Below are positions 23,754-34,270 of a stretch of 64,000 nt of DNA, piece by piece (within the stretch, counting starts at the first letter, position 1; every line of letters starts with the position of its first letter). The stretch covers positions 434,001-498,000 of the forward strand of contig JALLLT010000008.1 in the NCBI GenBank assembly GCA_025266875.1, given 5' to 3'. The translations under genes and the position numbers were made by a program. Source of the stretch: Fennellomyces sp. T-0311 (lineage: Eukaryota; Mucoromycota; Mucoromycetes; Mucorales; Lichtheimiaceae). A model generated the notes under the pieces. It was not told the DNA's origin. It saw nothing but the letters and a program-made list of their open reading frames with translations, and ran no database searches.

Positions 23754-25620
23754 ATGACCGTGGATGACCACCCTTTCACCTATACTGATTACACCTCGTT
23801 TCTTCAATTGATCGAGCAGCAGCTAGCCCTGCATCACGACAGAACATTTATACGCTACCAGGTGCCTGGTGTAGAACTCGAGTTCAAGCCAATCACGTAT
23901 GGCGAATTCAATCGCGTGGCGAATTATCTGGCACATCAATGGGCTCCACAGCTGGCCGACGTAACATGCGTTGGATTTCTTGGTGACGAGCCGATCCAGT
24001 GCATGCTCGCAATGCTCGCAATGTTCAAGCTTCGACGACTCTTTTTTGCCATCTCAACACGCGTTCCTGGATTTCTCATCACGAAACTGCTAGCCGAAAC
24101 CAATACACAGTGCTTGATTGTTCCGGAGGACCAGCACCATGCCGCTGTGGAACATACAAAAGACCTCCCAGATTTCCAAGTCAAGCCCTGGGAGCCCTTT
24201 GACGTCGAAAGATTGATTAAAGAGTCGGAAGGCTACGATAGCAATGAATTTAATCACTCTGACAAACCAGCACCATCATTGGATGATATCATTCTTTTGC
24301 TCCACAGTTCAGGCAGCACCGGCCCTCCCAAACCTATTCATTTCAGCAATCGGTATCTCCTCCTGCTTATCCAAGTATTCGTAACCGAATCGCGAGAAAC
24401 CTGGGAAGAATGTAGTGTTGACTCTGAGGACGTGATATCGGTACTAGTGCCAGTCTTCCATTCATCGGGTGTGATGGCACACTGGATATCGATGATGTTT
24501 GGTGCTCATGCAGTTCTGTTCCGTGGCCTTCCGGCTCCTCCACAATACGTTCTTTCCACAATAGAAACTCAAGGTGTTACTGTTTTACTTGCGCCCCCAA
24601 TGTCTCTGAAAGCTATGGCAGAGTATCTACGAAATGAACAAGTCGAGGAATCAACTGTTGCGGCTTTGGGAAGGATCAAATTCTCCATGTTTGGCGGAGA
24701 CCAATTGGTAATGGGAGCTGGAGAGTTGCTGCATGCCAAAGGACTGAATGTACGATGTGCACATGGAATATCAGGTAAAGTAACTAGACAAGGATTTTGC
24801 AAAAGATATATATTAAGATTGGAGGATTCGTTGTAGAAACTGGCTTTGTGGCTATTGCCGATCTTTCAAGGGATAACAAAACCTGGTACACCGTCAAGCC
24901 TGTCAAGGACTTTTTGGACTACTATCATTGGGAACCAGTCGATGAAGGGATTTATCATTGCATGATTAAAGGGGATTGTCCCGGATTGTGTCCCTCGGTA
25001 GTTCTGAACGAGCAAGGCCTCTATGAAACCACCGATCTGTTCCGGGAAGAACCTCCCAATTCTGGATACTATAGACACATTGGTCGAAATACGGACGTGT
25101 TTGTAATGTAAGTGTATATGGAGTTGAGCGAAATGGTTCTAAAGTTCGTATATTCAGGAGCAATGGTAAAAAGATATACCCGACGCTAATGGAGAACGAG
25201 ATTCGCGGTTGCAACATCGTAAAAGGTTGTACGGTTATTGGGGAGGACAGATCACATACCGCAATATTGGTTGAAATCAACCCACTGCGAGTGGCTAATT
25301 ATGACCCAGAGCAAATCAAAGCTGAAGGTGAGATTGTAATTGGTTGTGCTGTCAATAGCGAAAAAAAAAAGCTAAGAAAAGGAACAGTTTACGAAGCTGT
25401 AAAGGCCGCAAACAAGCAGCTTCCTGAGGATAGTGCAGTGACTGTACCGGAATTGGTTTATATCGTTCCAGAGGGTAAAGTGCTTCCTACAATTTCAAAA
25501 GGCACAGTCTCGCGCAAGAGCACCCTGCAGGCATTCAAAGAAGAAATCGAGAAACTGTACGGTGACTTTCTGGAAAGCGCATCAGAAGCCAATGAAAACG
25601 GTGTTGCAGTTGAAAATTAG
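23754..25620 (+). CDS. Stand-alone adenylate-forming enzyme (AMP-binding), paralog 2
   Basis: Four exons: 23754-24774, 24837-25107, 25158-25327 and 25388-25620, giving 564 aa. Same architecture as the upstream paralog: LHSSGSTGPPKP, VPVFHSSGVMAHW, SMFGGDQL, HGISETGFVAI, YYRHIGRNTDVFVM, IYPTLMENEIRG and ISKGTVSRK. Exons 2 and 3 have exactly the same lengths (271 and 170 nt) as in paralog 1, so this is a tandem duplication after the introns were in place. The stretch 25328-25387 reads open in frame but is best taken as an intron, because the paralog has stops there and splicing restores VYEAVKAANK. The tail is longer (SASEANENGVAVEN). Substrate unknown. Confidence 0.85.
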
Positions 25621-28600
25621 GTAGAACTTTATCAAACGTCCCTGTCCATAAGTGTAGTTTAAAACAAACGTCTCCTCGTAATATTGTGCCAAAAAGTACC
25701 ATAAAAGCTACTTCCGACCGGATACATATGATCAAGCTGTTCTACTGCCTCATAACAAAGCATTTACGAATACATTTAAAATTAGTAAGTGCTAAATATA
25801 CAAGATGTATGTCTTCATTTACACAAACAACTACGGAAAGACAAAAAGTAGCTGTAACCCAGATTCAGCCATCAGATATATATATATGTATATGTCACCA
25901 ACCACTTAAAAGTGGAGGCGCTATCATATTTAGTCAAGGCAATGACAATCATCATTTGACAAAATGGGAGACACCGGTACAAGAGATGGTCTTGTTCGAT
26001 CGATGGCCTATTTCCAAATGTCAAAACAAGCATCTGTCTAACCCACTCATTTCTTGTTACCTCGCCTCCACTGGCCGTGCTCCCGGATGCCTTGCTTTCT
26101 GGTCCAGCCGTAGCCGTCGAGCGCCCAAAGTAAGAGCCAGCCGTGTAGGCAGTTTTTGAAGGCTTAAAACCGCTCCCGAATGGGGGTTGGGGTGGTGGTA
26201 ATCTGAAAATCAGAATTACCGATCTTACAGTCACCAAGCAGCTACTCCCGGATGGGTCCGAATGGCCTGCTTAGCGTACAAGAATGGTCGTGCAACAAGA
26301 CCATGATTTCCAGATCATAAGACCCAAACCGGTGCGCCACAGAATAGGGCGGCGATAAGGACAGTACAACCGGTTCAGGTCAAGCGACAGGAGGACAGTA
26401 GCACGGTGCAGGTCAAATCTCGTCGCATTCAAATGAACGCAAAGATCGAGTGCTGCGGTGTATTACTGCTCAAGCGACACGATAGAACTCAAGAAGCAAT
26501 ATCGGATATCCAGATAAAGCTTTGCTGGCACCTGCAACGAATGGAGAAAGAAAAAAAGACAAGTTGGCACAAAATCAAAACATTTAAAGGTGTCGTCGCG
26601 CGTCATAGCAACCCGTGATTATCCTAGCATTGTTTACTCACTCGAAAGGCCACCCTCCTTTATAAAAGCCGCACCCTCATTATACCAGTCTATACCAGCC
26701 AAAAAGAAATTTATAACCCTTCTTATTAAACTCGTTACGTGCTTCCACGACGGATCTACATAAAATTCGCTTCTTGCACGGCCTTCTGCGCACCGGTCGA
26801 TCAAGCAAAACTAATCGGAATGTAAATTGTTCAACAAGTTGGGATGTCGATCATCCCTGAACGAACGACTTGGCCAATGTTTGTGGATATCACACGTCAT
26901 GTTCCACCAAAATTGACACAGCGATCTTTTCTCCCATTTTTAGGTCTCTGTCAAAAACATATTTTTTATTACAGCGCTGAATATTACAGCATATCAGTTG
27001 AAGCAATACCGTTTGTAAAGAGGAAAACGTGACCTTCTGATGTCTTGAAAAGGTACTTTCCAGGAGACACATCGAAATAAGTAGAAAACCTCCATCGTGA
27101 TTTCTTTGTATTTGTTTATAGTTTTTTTATGCGTAAAAAAACATGTTTATCCTCCTAGAAAACACATTAAAACGACTCAGTCTAGATTCTCTATCGTCAT
27201 CGTGAACGACTCGCGCTCGCTATGCATCGTTCAACGGACATTAATGTCAAAGTACATATCATTTAAAAAGGAAGGTATTAAGTATTCTATTATGAGTTGC
27301 CAGGCAGTTCTAAATATGTTTGCTATTGTCCCTTCCTCTAATCACAATCAACTCACCGTGTATTACCAAGTTATTAAAGTACTGTCATCACACACAGAAG
27401 GGCAGCAAAATGGATAATATCGCCGATTGGTGTTTTAAAAGCAAGATTCCTGTAATTCATAGTAAAACAAGAGATATCACTATCATGCTTTTGTCAAATG
27501 TGTTGGAAGTGGCAAGCACAATCGGAAGGATCGCCTGTGCATCCTCCATAGGACAACCATAATTGTCTAATTACCAAAATGGGTTACTCTTGAATAAGCA
27601 AAAGTGAAACGATGGTAGTCAATCACTCCAAAATCTTCGATCCATCGCCTTCTGCGTTGCGAGGACGTTATGCCACCTCCAGGGTTTCTGCGCATTGAGC
27701 ACTGCGCATTGTAGCCGCTTTGGTTGTCAAATCATTTGGTCATTCATTTTATTTTTGTTTACAAAGTCGCTATGTACTGTGAGGCGATGTATCGTCATTG
27801 TGATCATTCGTTTCCCAGGGGTCACTTTCATTTGACAGAGCTCTCAGTAGCCTTCTGTAACGTGTTCGTCCAAAGATGGGGCTGAAACAAGTGGCGACGT
27901 TTGCGAGATCGTGCTCTCCATGGATTCTACTCATGGCTACTTGCTGTTTAGTTACTGTCGTTGTGATTCCAAGAAATGAGAGCTATCTGAGTCAGTGGCT
28001 GGTATCAAAGAGAGCAAGTCATGGGTCCAGGCAACCCTAATATTATATTGGAACTTGGAGACAGCATGAAACACCTTGTTACACACGGTTTGGATACGGT
28101 GCAAAGGTCGATCATCACCGACCATTGTTTGGTATTCACGGATCATGACCATCCTGAATGAATATTTACATTTTTTGTAACGTGTTTAAATCATAGTATT
28201 TGGAGGCGAACTGCTTAGTTAACGTATCGCTTTTTTCATTGATGACCTTTGATACGTAAAGTTAGGGCTCTCTTTGGCAAATGAGCAGTGCATACCTGCT
28301 CATGTTCAAGGGGTCTATACAAAAATGAGATGAGAGTTGCTATAATTACTATCGCATTAATGTATGAGGCCGCTGATGGTGCATATGCGTTCGAATTTAA
28401 GCATTCCCAAACAAGTGAGCTGTTTCACACCTTCAGCTCACGTTAAAGCAAATGAAAGTCATAATGAGAGGTAAATGGGGGTCAGATCCAGTAAGTTCCA
28501 TCGGTTGGCTCTCACAGAGAAGTATCGCATCTCATTGTATCCAAGGCCAAGGTAAAGGGTAAATTACTTTTTCAAAAAGGTGGTTCGAATTGGAGAAAGG

Positions 28601-28871
28601 GGGGCTTGATCAACCAAGATGACGACGCCCAATCATGGGGGAATTGTTGTTTGCTGTAGGATCTAAAAACAAACATAACCGGGTACTCTGCAGAAACCAA
28701 GCCCTTGAAGTGCATCATCAGGTCGTACGAGGGGTAGAATGTCAAAAGACATCGGCACACTTGTTCCGAATATCGGACTTTCTGCAGGACAATGGTAAAG
28801 CAACGACTGGATCAAGGAGGGAGCGCACGACTCTCTTTCCCTTTTCTACCTTTTTTTTTTAATATCGGCAT
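25621..28871. other. Gene-poor stretch with repeat copy B
   Basis: No protein gene supported over 3.2 kb. It holds the LTR-like repeat at 25893 onward, a TATA-like TTTATAAAAG at about 26660 and a (TA)n run near 25880. Short open stretches elsewhere show no family resemblance. Confidence 0.45.
25893..26550 (+). repeat. Dispersed LTR-like repeat, copy B
   Basis: Second copy of the element at 1-430 (opposite orientation). It starts around TGTCACCAACC and carries a ~200-bp central segment (about 26080-26290) that copy A lacks, bounded by related CTCCCGGATG words. The TATA-like TTTATAAAAG and pyrimidine-rich sequence beyond 26640 could be the promoter part of the same LTR, but copy A does not reach that far inside the window, so the right boundary is unproven. 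No gag/pol remnants are seen nearby, suggesting a solo LTR or a non-autonomous element. Confidence 0.65.
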
Positions 28872-30463
28872 ATGGGTCTATTAAAAGCTTTCGATACCAT
28901 CGTCCATGGCGGTGTGCAACGACCCGATTCATATCATAAGAAGCGGCTGTATCAATTCGGTTCAACGTTAGGTAGTGTGCTGCCTTCCTTTTATCCTAGA
29001 AGTGCTGACACATGGATAGGCACCGGTTCCTTCGGTTCGGTCAAAAAGGCGACTCGATTATCCGATAATAAAGAGGTGGCCGTCAAAGTCATTCCAAAAC
29101 GCAATGTCAAGGGCCATTTTGACATGGTTTATGCCGAAATTCATGTTCTTGAGGGATTGCATCACCACCCCAATGTCATTGACTTTTACGACTGGTTTGA
29201 ATCTCGGTATGGCCCTAAAACAGGTTGATTTTTGTTTGTTGTAAAAAGAAAACTAACGCTTTCGATACCAGTGAAAAGTTTTATCTTGTTTTCGAATGGT
29301 AGGTCTCTTTAACAAGATGCGTTTGGCCAAGAGGCTAATCTACGACAGTGCAACGGGCGGTGAGCTATTTGATCGGCTGTTTGAACGCGGCAAGTTTACA
29401 GAAAAAGACGCTATTTCTGTGGTACGGTCCATACTCAGTGGTCTCGAATATCTCCATGCCAACAACATCGTACATCGAGGTCAGATGAAAAGTCAGTCGA
29501 CAAGGGGTAAAGACTGATCCGTTGCCATAGATATGAAACCCGAAAATTTGCTTTTCAAGAGTGATGATTCGGATGCTGATCTGGCTATTTGTGATTTTGG
29601 GTACTGTTTTGCCATGTCGTTGGCGACCTTTGTACTAACAAACGCCTCTGCAGCATCGCAAAACTGAACAACGAGGACTCAACGCTCGAGACCGTGTGTG
29701 GTTCACCGGGATATGTCGGTAAGTGTTTCGCTGAAGGTGCTGTGAGCAAATGTGGATCTAAAAATTTCTATTAATAGCACCAGAAGTGCTGCGAAGGCAA
29801 CGGTACGGGGCGCCAATTGACATTTGGGCAGTGGGGTAAATGCACAGTGATGCACTGCTATACTTCTTACGCTAACGTTCTCTTTTGCTCACAGCGTCAT
29901 TACTTATACACTGTAAGCTCAGAAAAGTTTGCAAGGCGGAGAAAACGGCGGTATACTGAATGCTGGTTTCTTTTTACTGCATGTAGATTGTGCGGGTATC
30001 AGCCATTCCAGGCGGAAGACCAGGTAGAATTAATTAATGAAATCACGCATGCACGATATGAGTTTCACGACAGATACTGGCGGAGCATATCACAAGATGG
30101 TATGGGGTTGCATGTACAGGAAGCATATATTGATGCTCATTTGAATTTTTTTCAGCCAAAGATTTCATTCGGCGGATTTTGACATTGGATCCTAATAGCC
30201 GACCCACAGCGAGTGAGGCATTGAAGGACAAATGGATGACAGGCACCGACGCTACGGATGTGGATCTTCTGCAGACTGTGCGGGAGAACTTCTGCCCTCG
30301 GCGCGCACTTAGGAGCGCGGTTGGGGCAGTCCGAGCAATGAACCGACTACGAACCAGTGTTTCGTCGATATCCTCCTCGCCAGTGTCCACTGCAGAACCT
30401 AACGAGAAGTCACCGGCGTCGTTTGTGGAGATTGTTGATACCAGCAGACAGCAGCATGTTTAG
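28872..30463 (+). CDS. CaMK-group serine/threonine protein kinase
   Basis: Nine exons: 28872-29206, 29272-29298, 29349-29479, 29531-29600, 29654-29718, 29778-29835, 29895-29912, 29987-30099 and 30156-30463, giving 374 aa. Two are micro-exons of 27 and 18 nt. Kinase motifs in order: GTGSFGSVKKAT (Gly loop), AVKVIPK (Lys), YLVFECATGGELFDRL, HRDMKPENLL (catalytic loop), CDFGIAKL, CGSPGYVAPEV and [21 protein letters not shown]. The ATGGELFDRL and LCGY.PF blocks are typical of fungal calmodulin-dependent-like kinases. The catalytic Asp, DFG and APE are all present. The C-terminal ~60 residues are Ser/Arg-rich and could hold a regulatory segment; I cannot confirm a calmodulin-binding helix. Confidence 0.88.
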
Positions 30464-30502
30464 GCAACATTATTGTACATAAATATTCTTAAATATAACA
30501 CA

Positions 30503-31423
30503 TTATTGTTCTTTCTTCTTGGCTGCCAAGAGATAATTCACTTCCAATGACTCCAATCCGCCCGGCCCGACGATTCCCTTTTCCGCAATGCGCCATTTTC
30601 GACACGCCGGGTCCCAAAAGATCCCTCGTACGTCTTGCACACTCCAGTCTTGCCCCATCGACTCGATCGCGCTCGTCAGCTCTTGGCTGTTGATATACTT
30701 TGTCCAGTCGTGCGTGCCCTGGTGCACCAATCCGAGAATGTCCTCCGCCAGTGCCACAGTGAAAAAGTATGATGCAAATGTTCGTGACATTGTCGACAAG
30801 AACAGCGAACCACCAGGTCGCACCAGATCCGCACATGTTTGCAGAAACTGGAGAGGGTTGTTGACGTGTTCAATGATTTCCATTGCCAATACCACGTCAA
30901 ACGACTCTTTGGCCGCCAGTAAGTCCTCTACATCAACCACGCTTGAGTATACCATTAGCCCGCTTTCAGAGTCGTTGTCATACCAGCGGTAGTGTGTTTA
31001 TATTCCAGTTGCCCTGGGCCCCGCCATAATTGTGGATCTTGGCGTTTGTGATATTGCGCCATTTTAATGTTGTCAGGCGACGCGTCGGCACCAAGGACAC
31101 GACCTCCCAACCGTGCTAGCGACTATAGCAACTATGTGAATACCCTTCGTATCATATACTCCTATGGTTCATACCTCGGAAAGAAGGCCACCACCGCAAC
31201 CAATGTCCAGCATGTTTAGATTTTCAAATGGTTTTGGACCCGTCTTATTCAGTTGATTGCGAACGTAATGGACACGTGCTGGATTCATGAGTTGTAGCAT
31301 ACCGAATTCACCATCGGGATCCCACCATTCTGCTGATTTTTCACTGAATTTCCTGACTTCGCTTGCATCAATGGTTGAAAAACGTCGTCGTCCGACGTGT
31401 TGACATATCCGACTTCTCCACAT
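30503..31423 (-). CDS. COQ3: Ubiquinone biosynthesis O-methyltransferase, mitochondrial
   Basis: Three exons on the minus strand: 31175-31423, 30984-31122 and 30503-30927, giving 270 aa. The N-terminal Arg-rich stretch looks like a mitochondrial presequence. EVRKFSEKSAEWWDPDGEF is the Coq3/UbiG opening block, then NMLDIGCGGGLLSE (SAM motif I), VLGADASPDNI, DVVLAMEIIEHV and LVRPGGSLFLSTMSRT. It performs both O-methylations in the quinone ring of ubiquinone, on the matrix side of the inner membrane. Intron 2 must be spliced to GCT G|AG to keep TTAEDLLAAKESFD, which fits the family better than reading through. It converges with the kinase gene, with 39 bp between stops. Confidence 0.92.
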
Positions 31424-34270
31424 AATTTTTGTTTAGTGCCAAAAAAAAGACGAGGTCTACCCCCGCCACACCATTCAAGTCACATGAATGGATAATACAC
31501 CTCCTTTCAGACTAATGCCAACCGATTTTATGGAATGTACTGGATGCAGAAGGATAAGATGCTATACTATCGCTATCTGAGGCCAATTCGGTTTCATAAT
31601 ATAGGAGAGACATCTCTTTGTGTCCCTACTCCTCCACAATCTATAGAAATGTCAGAATAACAGCAGTACCTAAACTTACGATACGGTTTGCATGGATTGT
31701 GCAACATTTGGGTGCATAAAAACGTTTAAAATTGCCTTGTAGACCGTTTGGTGCACTGCATTTATTTGAGGGGTAGAGTAGATAGATCCCCCCTGCCCCT
31801 TTTCCTTTTGAAAACAGATGAGCTGGACTTCCACTTATGTCATAATTGAAAGCTATAGAGACCGCGGATCAATAATCTCTGCTTTTGTTGAAATTATATC
31901 TGGTAATGGCTTTGGACTCCTTTACTTTTTTTCCCTGTTTTGCGAGTCGTCCGCTTTACCCAGGATCGCAGAAGCTCATTCCATGATATGCACTGCATGC
32001 ATTGAATTTCAAAGCGATGAACCAAAAAATCAATCATCATACCAGAAAACTTGACAGCGCTGATGTGGTTTCTTGTAGGTTAAAGTTTTATAAATTGAAA
32101 AGCATTGTTGCGAGACTTTTCTCCGTACATTCATCTTTAGAAATGCTTGCTAACAATCCACCGATCTGTTGCAGCAAGATTATATTTCTGTGCCTCGGTT
32201 GGGAAGCTCCAATAGTAAATGAGATAATATAAAATGTAGTGGGCATCGATGTACATAATCTAGTACCTTGCAGCTGATGTGACATGCATTTTTTTTGTCA
32301 TACCTTGGCCAAAGAGATTATTTTACCGTAATACCGTATCAAAGTTGTAGACAAATGTCATTCCTTTGCTTTCGGTCGATCTTCAGTAAGCCGTTAACTT
32401 GACTTGGCTCACAGGAAGGTCCAAAATCGACGCCCGTATCAATTCTATGCCCTCATTCGCACAAGCATTTCTATTCACAATCCTTATTTTCTCATAGACA
32501 AGTTTCTCGACATGATGGGTACGTATCGATATTAGAAGAATTCAACTTCACCGGCTTCACAGAAATTAATATGTATTCTGTGCTCAGACTTATTGCTACC
32601 TAAAAATACTATTTTAACGCTGTATGCTCAATCAAACCTGGAACATGGTACGGTAAAGATCGCATGGCAGCCATAACAACAGCACAGTAGCAGATTTGCT
32701 TACCGAAGTAAAAGACATGTGGCAGAAGCAAGCTAGAAGCATGAAATAAAAATAGATATGCAATACGACATATAGTCTATATGCCTTTCCCCAAAGTTTG
32801 TATTAATATGCGGCAAAGACACTACATGCCTTGATACAAAGGTCAGCAACGGCAGTGACACGTACGTTTTGGGTCATACGATACTTGCATTTAACCTTTC
32901 GTTTATATTTAATACAAAAGTGAAAACAGGACTTCAGATGCAACGCTGAATTGTGTGTACATTAATAGCAGTATGAGGTATACTAGGCCGCTTTATCTTC
33001 TCATTACAAGGGTTCAAGTAAGTTTGCTAGCAGTAATTCGCTCTGAAATTACAAGCAAATCCATAATCTTTGAAATGTAAAAATGATATATATAGCTGCA
33101 TGTGCTTATAGGTATTCTATAAACCTATTATATTACTGTTTGAATGCATTTATTTGCAAAGAATAAATCGTCTAGTATTATTAATCTAACTGAGCCACCC
33201 ATCAATGGACCAAACATCTCCTAGTAGTTATCATGTGGAGATAGTACTTTTTACAAAAGCCATGAGAAGAGAGGAGTTTCATGGTGCCTGGAAAGTAGCG
33301 GGCAACTAACCTTTTTGCAACGATGTTAAAATTCGCCTTCACTCAAAGAGACACCCAAAAGGCTAAACCTACCAACTCCATCTACTTTGCAATTGCGGAT
33401 CGGGAGAGATCGTGCCTTTATCGAGCAGCAGCTACATATACTCAAAGATTTGGGACTAGGTCTCTTCTCAAAAAATCAATATAACGAGTACAGTTACTCT
33501 CTGTTTACCGAGACTAGCTCATGCGCTCTGCGTTCACATAGATACAGCCAAATCGATGTCAATCCTCATTCATTTGCCACCATAACCAAGCAATGCCTTG
33601 AACTACAGGACATCGGGCGCTTGGAATAGGGTGACAATATCAACACATGTTCCCAAAGCCATCGATGAGCCACAGAGACTGGAATCATTGAAGCCGGTTA
33701 TTTTATGAACATTGTTCCCGAATTTTGTAATTGCGTCCTTTACAATCCACTACAGAAATTGTATGGATGAGACTGGAGAATACTCTTACGACGATTTTCC
33801 TCAGTGGTATGTGCAAATTTGGCAAGAGTATTATGTAATCTCTGGTACCTGAGTGAAAAATATGAGGTTACTATGCATGTGGTCAACCTTGAACGGCTTT
33901 AATCTTCATACTGATCAGGTTGAAAATAATGAAAGTATGTACTTTCATGTGATCAACTAAAGGAGCAGATACTGATAAAATAAGCGCCTTGATACACGTT
34001 TCTAAACTCAAATGTTTCAGTATTAATAAGGTTGGCCGCACCCAAAACCTCGACAATATGAGTGCCAGGCACTGCATGGTTTACGCGTTTTTGTCGTATA
34101 AATACCGAGGAGTACATGTACGTAACTGTAGATCAATCGATTTTATGCATAGAACAAGATGTGCTTAGCCATTTGGGTACTTTTTTAACTGTATATGGCT
34201 GATCCTAAGCTAAAAGATATGATTTAACACCTTTACAACCGTTATCATTTACGTATCCAAATTCATCTCG
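31424..34270. other. Gene-poor AT-rich stretch, nothing recognised
   Basis: About 2.85 kb without any coding region I can support on either strand. An open stretch at 33387-33629 has no family resemblance. No tandem repeat, TIR or tRNA was seen. Confidence 0.4.
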
